From JBBDIP01 sp040880305 (GTDB lineage Bacteria; Bacillota; Sulfobacillia; Fermentithermobacillales; Fermentithermobacillaceae): DNA of 26,635 nucleotides. Numbering within the stretch: the first letter of the stretch is position 1; each line of letters begins with the position of its first letter. Location of the stretch: positions 1-26,635 of the forward strand of contig JBBDIP010000033.1 of the NCBI GenBank assembly GCA_040880305.1, written 5' to 3'. The notes beneath the pieces are model-generated. The model was given only the letters and a program-made list of their open reading frames with translations. It did no database searches and was not told the origin of the DNA. Of this stretch, positions 14,569 through 22,355 are shown in pieces. A program made the position numbers and the translations under genes.

Positions 14569-15225
14569 GTGACAGCCATTGGGATAATGGGCGGCACCTT
14601 TGACCCAATCCATTTCGGGCATCTTAGGGCTGCTGAAGAGGTACTACAAGGATTCGGGCTTGAAAGGGTTATCTTTGTTCCTTCCGGAAGACCCCCGCAT
14701 AAGCCGGTCGAGGAAGTAACGCCCCCAGAGCACCGCTGCCTCATGACACTGCTGGCGACGGCAGACAATCCGCAATTTGAAGTATCCCGCATGGAGATAG
14801 AGAGAGTCGGACTTTCCTACACGCTTGACTCGCTCAGAGAGCTCCGGAAAACCTACAGCCCCGAAAAGGCCCTTTACTTCATCACTGGCCTCGACGCCAT
14901 CCTTGATATTGGCACTTGGCAGAAATACAGCGAGCTGTTCGACCTCACCGACTTCGTAGCGGTTACGCGGCCCGGGTACAGCGTGCAAGCGCTTTCAGAT
15001 CTTGAGCGGACGCTGGGGGCCGAACGGTTCGGCAAGATCCACCCGTTCCCGGTCACTCTCTTGGCGATCGCGTCCAGAGACATACGCAAGAGGGTCAGAG
15101 AGGGCAAGTCCATTCGTTATTTGGTCCCGGACCCCGTCGACAAGTACATACGCAAAGAGGGCCTGTACCTGACTGATTCGGAAAGACGCGTGACGAAGCC
15201 AGGCAGCACAGGCTGGCTCACATAG
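14569..15225 (+). CDS. nadD: Nicotinate-nucleotide adenylyltransferase
   Basis: NadD makes deamido-NAD from nicotinate mononucleotide and ATP. The 218-aa product has the nucleotidyltransferase motif GIMGGTFDPIHFGHL near its start, the PSGRPPHKP loop, YFITGLDAILDI, and the SRDIRKRVREGKSIRYLVP region corresponding to the usual ISSTxIR motif (here with an Arg in place of Thr). Start is GTG 14569, seven bases after GGAGG; a TTG directly before it is too close to the site. It follows obg by 97 bases, the standard neighbourhood together with rsfS. Confidence 0.93.
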   Translation: MTAIGIMGGTFDPIHFGHLRAAEEVLQGFGLERVIFVPSGRPPHKPVEEVTPPEHRCLMTLLATADNPQFEVSRMEIERVGLSYTLDSLRELRKTYSPEKALYFITGLDAILDIGTWQKYSELFDLTDFVAVTRPGYSVQALSDLERTLGAERFGKIHPFPVTLLAIASRDIRKRVREGKSIRYLVPDPVDKYIRKEGLYLTDSERRVTKPGSTGWLT

Positions 15226-15228
15226 ATT

Positions 15229-15250
15229 ACTCGGGTTTTCACGAGTTTTT
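15229..15250 (+). terminator. Weak intrinsic terminator after nadD
   Basis: A five-base stem (ACTCG with CGAGT), eight-base loop and a run of five T (the last stem base included). Too weak to be sure. Confidence 0.35.
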
Positions 15251-15275
15251 GTTGGGGAGAGGGGGTGACACGTGA

Positions 15276-15530
15276 ATGAAGACGCTTTATATCGGGAACT
15301 TGCCCTGGAGCACGACAGACGAGAGTCTGGCACAGGCCTTCAGCCAGTTCGTCGAGGTGAAGAGCTGCCGCGTAATCACTGACCGGGCGACTGGTAGGTC
15401 CCGTGGGTTCGGCTTTGTCGAGGTCGAAGATGCTGACGCTGAGAAAGCTGTTGAGGCAGTCAACGGAACCCTCCTCGAGGGACGTCAGATCCTTGTCAAC
15501 GAAGCGAGGCCGCGTCAGCCGAAGTATTGA
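15276..15530 (+). CDS. Single-RRM RNA-binding protein
   Basis: The 84-aa product is one RNA recognition motif: RNP2 is TLYIGNL at residues 3-9 and RNP1 is RSRGFGFVEV around 41-50, followed by AEKAVEAVNG and a short basic end (RPRQPKY). Such glycine-poor small RRM proteins occur in cyanobacteria and scattered anaerobes and bind RNA or single-stranded DNA; a cold-shock or RNA-chaperone role is possible. Start ATG follows GGGGGTGA. It sits alone between nadD and the LCP gene. Confidence 0.9.
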   Translation: MKTLYIGNLPWSTTDESLAQAFSQFVEVKSCRVITDRATGRSRGFGFVEVEDADAEKAVEAVNGTLLEGRQILVNEARPRQPKY

Positions 15531-15664
15531 GACGGCTGGGCAACTCACCAGAATTGCCTCCTGATCTCCTTCTTGGGATCTGGGGGCACCTTCATGTTGG
15601 GCCGGGATCTTTCGCCAGACTGGGAGGAACTTCAGTGGAGATGCGGGAGTCTAAGGTATTGCCC

Positions 15665-15695
15665 TTGTGCTGATCGCCCGGTCGCAAGGTATAAT
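15665..15695 (+). promoter_or_regulatory. Possible promoter of the LCP-rsfS genes
   Basis: A perfect TATAAT at 15690-15695, with TTGTGC at 15665-15670 as a poor -35 and a 19-base spacer. The 232-base gap 15531-15762 holds nothing else that I could recognise. Confidence 0.4.
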
Positions 15696-15762
15696 GGTTG
15701 GGATGGACAAGCCCTGAGCAGGTAGTATACTTAGCGGATAGGGGAAACGGTGGTGGTCTTCA

Positions 15763-17088
15763 ATGAGGTCTCGTAGGACCTCGCGCAGGCACCTAAGCGT
15801 TGAGACAAGCGGTATAGATGAGACCAGGGTATTTGAGGCAAGCGACGTGCGTCGCCCCAGGAGGAGCTGGGTTAAGGTCCTGGGCTTGGTCATTATCGCG
15901 TCAGTGCTGTTTTTGGGCGGCGCTACTTTGGGTTTCTACAAGTTCATCTCCACCCCAAACTCGGGGCTGATCCCACCTGAAGATCAGGATACCTACCAAG
16001 GCCGGATCAACGTCCTGGCTTTGGGCATCGATACAGGCGTGAACGGGAAGCTGCTGAACCCACAAGCTGACATCACAGGTACTCGTTCGGACGTCATGAT
16101 CCTCGTGAGTTTCGACCCCGAGACAAAAGAGGTCGGGCTGCTTTCCATACCTCGCGACACCAGAGTGTACATTCCTGAGAAGGTATTTAGTTACGAGAAG
16201 ATTGCCCATGCGCACGCTTACGGTGGGCCGGATCTGGCCGTGAAGACTGCTGAAGGTTTCCTGGACGTGCCTATCCACTACTACGTGCGGGTTGACTTTG
16301 AGGCGTTCAAGAAGGCGGTCGACGCGCTGGGAGGCGTCGATGTCGACGTCCCCCAGGACATGTACTACTCCGATCCCTATCAGAACCTTCTTATTGACCT
16401 CAAGAAGGGTCCCCAACTCCTGAACGGAGATCAGGCCCTGCAACTGGTGCGCTATAGGCAGTACAACAACGGCGACATCGGCCGCATCGGGGTGCAGGAG
16501 CTGTTCCTGAAGGCGCTGGTGAAGAAGGCCGCCAGCCTCTCTGGCGTGCTCAAGATCCCCGAACTGATCAGAACGCTGAGCCCGTACGTGAAGACTGACC
16601 TCTCAACCGAGGTCATTCTGAACCTTGCCAACATGGCCCTCGGAGTAAAGCCCGAGAACGTGAAAATGGCCTGGATCCCGGGCACCGACAAGTATATCGA
16701 CGACGGGCAGGGCGAACTCAGCTACTGGCTGGCCGACCGCGAAGAGACCAATAAGCTGGTCGACGAGGTTGTGAGGGGGATCAGCAAGGAGAGAAACGCG
16801 ACCATCGCGGTAGCTATCCAGAACGGGAACGGCGTGGCCGGTTCCGCCGACGCGCTGGCGACGATCTTGCGCGACCAGGGCTTCAACGTGGTGTCGGTGG
16901 GCAACGCGGGCAAGCAGGACTACGCCGAAACCAGGGTTGTCTCAAAGGTTGACAAGAAGTCATCTCAGTACTCGGTCCTAAATAGCATCAAGGACATGTG
17001 CCCGGGCGCCAAATCTTCCACCGGGAATGCACCATCGGACGCGGATGTGTTGATAATATTAGGCAAGGACTTCAAACGCCCCTTCTAG
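15763..17088 (+). CDS. LytR-CpsA-Psr (LCP) family cell-wall ligase with LytR_C domain
   Basis: LCP proteins move undecaprenyl-linked polymers onto peptidoglycan outside the cell. The 441-aa product has a basic cytoplasmic start, one membrane anchor at about 36-58, an LCP domain at about 82-250 (INVLALGIDTG, TGTRSDVMILVSFD, GLLSIPRDTRVYIP, VDALGGVDVDVP, LQLVRYRQYNNGDIGRI, with the conserved Arg and Asp residues that bind the pyrophosphate), and a C-terminal LytR_C domain at about 345-438 (IAVAIQNGNGVAGSADALATIL). Start ATG has only a weak GGTGGT site before it. In this neighbourhood (nadD - LCP - rsfS) the gene is common in Clostridia. Confidence 0.92.
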   Translation: MRSRRTSRRHLSVETSGIDETRVFEASDVRRPRRSWVKVLGLVIIASVLFLGGATLGFYKFISTPNSGLIPPEDQDTYQGRINVLALGIDTGVNGKLLNPQADITGTRSDVMILVSFDPETKEVGLLSIPRDTRVYIPEKVFSYEKIAHAHAYGGPDLAVKTAEGFLDVPIHYYVRVDFEAFKKAVDALGGVDVDVPQDMYYSDPYQNLLIDLKKGPQLLNGDQALQLVRYRQYNNGDIGRIGVQELFLKALVKKAASLSGVLKIPELIRTLSPYVKTDLSTEVILNLANMALGVKPENVKMAWIPGTDKYIDDGQGELSYWLADREETNKLVDEVVRGISKERNATIAVAIQNGNGVAGSADALATILRDQGFNVVSVGNAGKQDYAETRVVSKVDKKSSQYSVLNSIKDMCPGAKSSTGNAPSDADVLIILGKDFKRPF

Positions 17089-17118
17089 GGGCGGGATCAT
17101 TCGGGAGGTGCGGAAGAG

Positions 17119-17463
17119 ATAGATAGCGCGAAAGAACTGGCAACCGCGGTCGCCTCATCGCTGGACGCAGGCAAGGGCGAGAACGTGACCGTACTTTCGG
17201 TAGGTGAGATGACTCAAATAGCCGACTACTTCGTGATCGCTTCTGGCGCTACGCAGCGGCATGTGAAGGCGCTCTCTGACCGGGTGTCAATGGAGTTGGA
17301 CCAAGCGCGAAAGCCATCTCACATTGAAGGCTATGAGACCGGCTCGTGGGTGCTCTTGGACTACGGCGACGTGGTGGTCCACGTCTTCAGGGAGCAGGAA
17401 CGCGCGTTTTACGGATTGGAGCGGCTTTGGGGAGACGCCCCAAGGCTGGATTGGGTCAAGTAA
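17119..17463 (+). CDS. rsfS: Ribosomal silencing factor RsfS, probable ATA start
   Basis: RsfS binds L14 and blocks joining of the subunits in starvation. The product contains TVLSVGEMTQIADYFVIASG, HIEGYETGSWVLLDYGDVVVHVF and ERLWGDAPRLDW, all typical. The only ATG, GTG or TTG in frame between the upstream stop at 17086 and the fold is GTG 17185, which would remove the first helix (KELATAVASSLD) that the family always has. GGGAGGTG at 17103-17110 stands eight bases before ATA at 17119, giving 114 aa, the normal length. I therefore choose ATA; CTG 17137 is the other choice and has no binding site. A sequencing error cannot be excluded. Confidence 0.88.
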   Translation: MDSAKELATAVASSLDAGKGENVTVLSVGEMTQIADYFVIASGATQRHVKALSDRVSMELDQARKPSHIEGYETGSWVLLDYGDVVVHVFREQERAFYGLERLWGDAPRLDWVK

Positions 17464-17470
17464 AAACTTC

Positions 17471-17499
17471 TTGCGGGTGTTTTCGATTCCGTTTATAGT
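17471..17499 (+). promoter_or_regulatory. Sigma-A promoter of the methionine operon
   Basis: TTGCGG at 17471-17476, a 17-base spacer and TATAGT at 17494-17499. Transcription should begin near 17506, about 18 bases before the riboswitch P1 stem. Confidence 0.7.
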
Positions 17500-17521
17500 A
17501 TGAGCCACAACTGAATAGCAC

Positions 17522-17670
17522 CTCTTTCATCGAGAGGCGGCGGAGGGACAGGCCCTATGATGCCACGGCAACCACTCTACGGAGAACGGTGCCAACTCCT
17601 GCGGACGTTGAGTCCGGAAGATGAGAGCGAAGGTGAGGCGTGAAGCTACCCTTCTCTCGAAGGGTTTTTT
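17522..17670 (+). promoter_or_regulatory. SAM-I (S-box) riboswitch with expression platform
   Basis: S-adenosylmethionine binding to this leader stops transcription of methionine genes. The conserved core is plain: GAGAGGCGGCGGAGGGAC, GGCCCTATGATGCC, CGGCAACC, GGTGCCAACTCCTGC, and the closing GGAAGATGAGAG. P1 forms from 17524-17531 with 17620-17627. The GAGAG of the P1 3' strand together with AAGG at 17630-17633 can instead pair with the 5' arm of the downstream terminator, giving the antiterminator when SAM is absent. The platform ends with the terminator at 17648-17670. Confidence 0.96.
17648..17670 (+). terminator. Riboswitch-controlled intrinsic terminator
   Basis: Seven-base stem ACCCTTC / GAAGGGT with a TCTC loop and a run of six T, 22 bases before metF. 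It forms when SAM holds P1 closed. Confidence 0.92.
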
Positions 17671-17691
17671 ATTTGGAAGGTGGGGGAACGC

Positions 17692-18612
17692 ATGGCCAGA
17701 TTCTACAACCGTCTGATTCAAGGGAGCTTTACGGTCACGGTTGAGATAGACCCGCCAAAGAGCGCCGATGTTCAAAAGACCCTGGAGAAAGTCCGGCGTT
17801 TTTGGGACAGGGTGGACGCCGTCAACGTGGCCGACTGCCCCATGGCCAATGTCAGGATGAGTCCCATAACGTTGGCCCACCTCATCCAGCGCGACGCCGG
17901 CGTCGAGGCCATATTCCACCTCACCTGCCGCGACCGGAACGTGATCGGGCTGCAGGCGGAGTTGCTGGGCGCCGCCGGGCTTGGGGTCCGCAACATCTTG
18001 GCCCTTCACGGGGATGACCCGGCGAGAGGCGACCACCCATCCGCCAAGGGGGTCTTCGAGGTCGACTCGGCCGGCCTCATCCAGGTGGCCTCCACCCTGA
18101 ACAGCGGCAAGACCGTATCCGGTAAGGACCTGGACCAGGGCACCGACTTTGCCATAGGTTGCGTAACCAACCCCACCGCGTCCGACCTTGGAGCCGAAGT
18201 CGCGCGGCTGGAAGAGAAAGTTGCCGCCGGGGCGCATTTCGTCCAGACCCAGCCCGTATATGACCCCCGTTCTCTGGAGCGTTGGCTGGCCAGGATCGAC
18301 GGGCGGGTCGATGTGCCCATCCTCTACGGGATCCTGCCGCTCAAGAGCTACGAGTTCGCGTCACACCTTAGCGAGAGCGTCCCCGGCATCGAGGTGCCCG
18401 AGTGGGCGCTAGAGCGCATGAAGCGCGGCGACAAGGACGAAGGGCTGCAACTGGTGCGTGAACTGATCTCCGAAATCCACACCATGGTGCACGGAGTGCA
18501 CATTTTTCCCATGAACAACGCCGGCAGGGTCCTTTCTGTGGTAGACATCCTGGACGACGTCGGAGCGCTTGGAAGGAGGTCCTCGGCCATTGGCTACTCT
18601 GGACATAGGTAG
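17692..18612 (+). CDS. metF: Methylenetetrahydrofolate reductase
   Basis: MetF reduces 5,10-methylene-tetrahydrofolate to 5-methyl-tetrahydrofolate with FAD, giving the methyl group for MetH. The 306-aa product is a TIM-barrel MetF: TVTVEIDPPKSAD at the start, FHLTCRDRN, GVRNILALHGDDP, GKDLDQGTDFAIGC, AGAHFVQTQPVYD and PILYGILPLKSYE. Start ATG 17692 follows GGAAGGTGGGGG. It is the first gene after the riboswitch, and its end overlaps metH by 23 bases. No MetV-type zinc partner is adjacent. Confidence 0.94.
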   Translation: MARFYNRLIQGSFTVTVEIDPPKSADVQKTLEKVRRFWDRVDAVNVADCPMANVRMSPITLAHLIQRDAGVEAIFHLTCRDRNVIGLQAELLGAAGLGVRNILALHGDDPARGDHPSAKGVFEVDSAGLIQVASTLNSGKTVSGKDLDQGTDFAIGCVTNPTASDLGAEVARLEEKVAAGAHFVQTQPVYDPRSLERWLARIDGRVDVPILYGILPLKSYEFASHLSESVPGIEVPEWALERMKRGDKDEGLQLVRELISEIHTMVHGVHIFPMNNAGRVLSVVDILDDVGALGRRSSAIGYSGHR

Positions 18613-21073
18613 GGGAGTCCTTGTCTTCGACGGGGCCACCGGGACGATGATTCAGTCCATGGGGCTGAGCGCCGGTTACTGCCCGGATGCGTGGTGCCTG
18701 GAGAAACCCGAAGCGGTCGCCGAGGTCCACCGGCGCTACGTTGAGGCGGGAGCGCATGTGATCGAGACAAACACGTTCGGCGCAACCCCCATCCGCCTCC
18801 TCCACTACGGGTTGGAGGCGAAGGCGCGCGAGATAACCCTGGCGGGGGTCCGGATCGCCAGAGAAGCCGCGCAGGGGCGCACACTGGTCGCAGGGTCTAT
18901 CGGTCCGCTGGGGGCGCTGGTTGAGCCTCTCGGGGAGCTATCGTTCGACCGGGCCTACGATGCCTTTTGCGTCCAGGCCAGGGCCTTTTCCGAAGCGAAG
19001 CCGGACTTCATCCTGATTGAGACTATCGCGGATCTAAACGAGATGAGGGCGGCGATACTGGCGTGCAAAGACTGCGCTCCCGGTATTACCCTGATCGCGC
19101 AGATGACGCTGGATCTCCGCGGGAGGTCGTTCACGGGGACTACTCCGGAGACAGCGGGGTTGGTGATGCAGTCCATGGGCGCCGACGTCGTCGGGTTCAA
19201 CTGCTCGGTTGGGCCAGATCTCCTGGTCGAAGCCGTGAGGCGCCTGTCCACTGTGGCCAGGGTCCCGGTTTCGGTCCAGCCCAACGCGGGTCTGCCCAGA
19301 CTCACCGGGGACGGCAGGACTGAGTTCCCGATGGGACCCTCGGAGTTCGCGGCCTACGGGCCAAAACTGGTGGCGGCGGGCGCCTCAATCGTGGGCGGAT
19401 GCTGCGGCACCACGCCCGAGCACATACGCCTGCTTAGGGGAGCTGTGGCCGGGCTGAGGCCCGGTGGTGGGTCCTTGAACCGGGCTCCCGTTGGTCCCCT
19501 GGCTCGCGAATTCGGGCTATCCTCGCGTACACAGGCGGTATTTGCTACTGAGGCGAGCCTCCCGATACTGGTCGGCGAAAGGATCAACCCGACGGGACGC
19601 AAGGTGCTGTCGCGCGACATCAAGGAGGGCATGTTCGCCCAGGTCAGGCAGGAAGCTAAGGCCCAGTTCGCGGCGGGGGCGATGGTCTTGGACGTCAACG
19701 TCGGCGTCCCGCTGATCGACGAGGCCGCCGCCATGTCCAAAGCGGTGATGGCGGTGCAGGAGGCGGTCGCGCTCCCGGTGTGCCTAGACTCCACGTCGCC
19801 GGCAGCCATAGAAGCCGGGCTCCGGGCATTCGTTGGGAAGGCGCTCATCAACTCCTTCAGTCTCGAGGAAGGCAAGGCCGACCGGATCCTGCCGCTGGCC
19901 AGGAGGTATGGTGCTGCGGTGCTGGGACTGACCATTGACCAGAATGGGATCCCTGAATCAGCGGAAGGGCGGCTTAACATCGCCAGAAGGTTGGTTGAGA
20001 AGGCCGCGACCTACGGCATCCCCAGTTGGGACGTCGTGATCGACCCGCTGGCATTGACGGCGGGAGCCCAGCAGTCTCAGGCGGTAGAGACGCTGAAAGC
20101 CATCCGCCTGATCAAGGACGAGCTGGGGTGCCGCACGTCGCTTGGTGTCTCCAACGTTTCGTACGGCCTGCCGAATAGGCCTTTCCTCAACGCGGTGTTC
20201 CTAAACATGGCGCTTGCCTCGGGCCTTGACATGGCCATCGTCAACCCCATGGACGAGCGCGTGATGGACACCGTCAGGGCGACCAGGGTGTTTTTGAACC
20301 GCGACGTCAACTCCAAAGAGTTCATCTCTGTCGTCGGGCCAAAGAAACTGATGCACAATGAGGCGACTGGGGCCCCGCCGCAAGCCCGGCCGTCCATCCA
20401 GATACCATCAGTAGCGCCCTCAGATAAGATCCACGACGCTGTCGTGGAAGGCGATCAGGACGGCATTGTGCTGCTGATCCAGCGCGCTCTTGAGAGCGGC
20501 GCTTCACCCATGGAGATCCTGGACGACCACCTCATACCCGCCATCAACCTGGTAGGACAGCGGTTTGGCGAAGGAGTCTTTTTCCTGCCGCAGCTCATGC
20601 TGTCGGCGTCAGCCATGAAAGCCGCTTGCGACTTGCTGCGGCCGGAGATCGCCAAGGCGAAAGCTGCGACGGGCGAGGGGAGCGTAGATAGGGGAGTAGC
20701 GGTCATGGCCACGGTCGAGGGCGATATCCACGACATCGGCAAGAACATCGTGGCGGTGCTATTGGAGAATTACGGCTTTAGGGTCGTGGATCTTGGCCGC
20801 GACGTGAAGCCGGAGCATATCCTCGCGAAGGCGCGCCAAGTCGGAGCCGACATGGTCTGCCTCAGCGCGCTCATGACCACAACCATGCCCAGGATGAAGG
20901 ACGTGGTCGATCTGTTCGCCAGGGAAGGCTTTGACTGCCCGGTGCTAATTGGCGGCGCCGCGACCACGAGATCATTCGCCGAAGCCATCGGTGCCAAGGG
21001 GTACGGCAAAGACGCCCAGGAAGCGGTATCGCTGGCCATTGAGATCATGGAAGGGCGAGGTCACCAAAAATGA
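18590..21073 (+). CDS. metH: Cobalamin-dependent methionine synthase without activation domain
   Basis: MetH moves a methyl group from methyl-tetrahydrofolate through cobalamin to homocysteine. The 827-aa product has the homocysteine domain (about 1-300; VFDGATGTMIQ, zinc-binding cysteines in GFNCSVGP and VGGCCGTTPEH), the pterin domain (about 325-600; LVGERINPTGRK, VLDVNVGVP), and the cap plus B12 domain (about 625-825) with the cobalamin-binding EGDIHDIGKNIV. The SAM-binding activation domain at the C-terminus of long MetH enzymes is absent. Start is TTG 18590, ten bases after AAGGAGG. The stop overlaps the start of an ASKHA protein (ATGA), likely its substitute reactivation factor. Confidence 0.94.
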   Translation: MATLDIGRGVLVFDGATGTMIQSMGLSAGYCPDAWCLEKPEAVAEVHRRYVEAGAHVIETNTFGATPIRLLHYGLEAKAREITLAGVRIAREAAQGRTLVAGSIGPLGALVEPLGELSFDRAYDAFCVQARAFSEAKPDFILIETIADLNEMRAAILACKDCAPGITLIAQMTLDLRGRSFTGTTPETAGLVMQSMGADVVGFNCSVGPDLLVEAVRRLSTVARVPVSVQPNAGLPRLTGDGRTEFPMGPSEFAAYGPKLVAAGASIVGGCCGTTPEHIRLLRGAVAGLRPGGGSLNRAPVGPLAREFGLSSRTQAVFATEASLPILVGERINPTGRKVLSRDIKEGMFAQVRQEAKAQFAAGAMVLDVNVGVPLIDEAAAMSKAVMAVQEAVALPVCLDSTSPAAIEAGLRAFVGKALINSFSLEEGKADRILPLARRYGAAVLGLTIDQNGIPESAEGRLNIARRLVEKAATYGIPSWDVVIDPLALTAGAQQSQAVETLKAIRLIKDELGCRTSLGVSNVSYGLPNRPFLNAVFLNMALASGLDMAIVNPMDERVMDTVRATRVFLNRDVNSKEFISVVGPKKLMHNEATGAPPQARPSIQIPSVAPSDKIHDAVVEGDQDGIVLLIQRALESGASPMEILDDHLIPAINLVGQRFGEGVFFLPQLMLSASAMKAACDLLRPEIAKAKAATGEGSVDRGVAVMATVEGDIHDIGKNIVAVLLENYGFRVVDLGRDVKPEHILAKARQVGADMVCLSALMTTTMPRMKDVVDLFAREGFDCPVLIGGAATTRSFAEAIGAKGYGKDAQEAVSLAIEIMEGRGHQK

Positions 21074-22293
21074 GTTTTGTTCTTGACCTGGGCACAACCA
21101 CAATCTCAGGGTCGCTCGTAGATCTTTCGTCGGGCGATCGCCTCGTTGCGGGCACGCGACCAAATCCGCAGGCACCATACGGGGCCGACGTGATCACGCG
21201 GCTCACCCTGGCTGCCATGAGCAATAAGAACGCGCTGACCCTCCAGCGTCTGGTGCTCGGTTCCGCTGCCGATCTGCTGCAATCCCTCTGCAAGCAGGCT
21301 TCGCTACGAGTGGGCGACGTCACGTCCGGCGTCTTCGTCGGCAACACCGCCATGCACCATCTGGCCCTTGGGCTCGATGTTTCCGGTCTATGCAAAGCTC
21401 CGTACACTCCCGCGTGCAGGGAAGCCGGCGTTGTGGAACTCCCCGGTCTTCCGCCGCTCTACGCTGTCCCCGTGATCGCGTCATTTGTGGGTTCCGACGC
21501 CGTCTCGGCTGCTCTGGCGACCTCCTTATGCGAGACCTCAGGCACTCGCCTCCTCATCGACGTTGGCACCAACAGCGAGGTGCTCCTGTGGCACGGTGGG
21601 ACGCTCCGCGTCGCCTCGGCCCCGGCGGGGCCTGCGTTCGAGGGCGGAGAGATCAGCTGCGGTATGCTGGCGCGTCCGGGCGCCATCGACTCGGTGAGGT
21701 TTGACGGTGACAATTTGCAGGTAACCACTATTGGCGGGGTCGCGCCGGAAGGTATCTGCGGTTCGGGACTCGTGGACGCGGTCGCCGCGCTGCTGCAATC
21801 CGGCGTATTGGATGAAAGCGGGCGTCTTCAGCCCCGTGGGCCATTACGCCGTAGCGTCATCGCCGGAGACGGCGGCGCAACCGGCTTCTCGATTGCCCCG
21901 GGCGTCGTCCTGACGCAGAGAGACATAAGGGCCTTCCAACTGGCCAAAGGCGCCATGCTGACTGCCGTCGATATCCTGCTCCGCGATGCAGGCGCTTCGC
22001 CCGGCGAAATAGACCAAGTCCTGCTCGCAGGCTGCTTCGGGACCTTCCTGGACAAGGGGAGCGCCGTCGCGACGGGGCTCATTCCTCCAATCGAGGTCTC
22101 CAAGGTGAAAGGCGTGGGCAATGCCGCTTTGGCCGGAGCAGAGATGATCGCCGCGTCTCGCGACGCGCAGGACGCTGCCGGGCGCATAGCCCGTTCGGCA
22201 GTCCACGTAGAATTGTCGATGGAGCCGGATTTTCAAGAGCGATTCCTTCAGTCCCTGAATTTCCACATGGCAATGCCGCAGGGGACGCGGTAG
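21070..22293 (+). CDS. ASKHA-domain corrinoid reductive activator, no ferredoxin domain
   Basis: Proteins with this domain (RACo/RamA C-terminal, DUF4445) use ATP to reduce inactive Co(II) corrinoids. The 407-aa product starts FVLDLGTTTISGSLVD (phosphate motif 1), then AYGADVITR-like residues, LLIDVGTNSEVLL (phosphate 2), AFEGGEISCGM, GICGSGLVDAVAAL and LAGCFGTFLDKGSAVATGLIP. The N-terminal [2Fe-2S] domain usual in RACo is lacking, so an outside electron donor is needed; the ferredoxin gene two positions on is a candidate. The four-base overlap with metH argues that it reactivates MetH. A 62-base gap precedes the next gene. Confidence 0.88.
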   Translation: MSFVLDLGTTTISGSLVDLSSGDRLVAGTRPNPQAPYGADVITRLTLAAMSNKNALTLQRLVLGSAADLLQSLCKQASLRVGDVTSGVFVGNTAMHHLALGLDVSGLCKAPYTPACREAGVVELPGLPPLYAVPVIASFVGSDAVSAALATSLCETSGTRLLIDVGTNSEVLLWHGGTLRVASAPAGPAFEGGEISCGMLARPGAIDSVRFDGDNLQVTTIGGVAPEGICGSGLVDAVAALLQSGVLDESGRLQPRGPLRRSVIAGDGGATGFSIAPGVVLTQRDIRAFQLAKGAMLTAVDILLRDAGASPGEIDQVLLAGCFGTFLDKGSAVATGLIPPIEVSKVKGVGNAALAGAEMIAASRDAQDAAGRIARSAVHVELSMEPDFQERFLQSLNFHMAMPQGTR

Positions 22294-22355
22294 CCTACCG
22301 GCGCCGCGAGCCCCTTACTCACAGTCCGAACCCCGCAACCAAGGAGGTCCTTGCT

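Noticed and set aside
17527..18237. Leftward frame of 236 codons over the riboswitch and metF
   Set aside because: It would cross the S-box and the conserved metF coding sequence.
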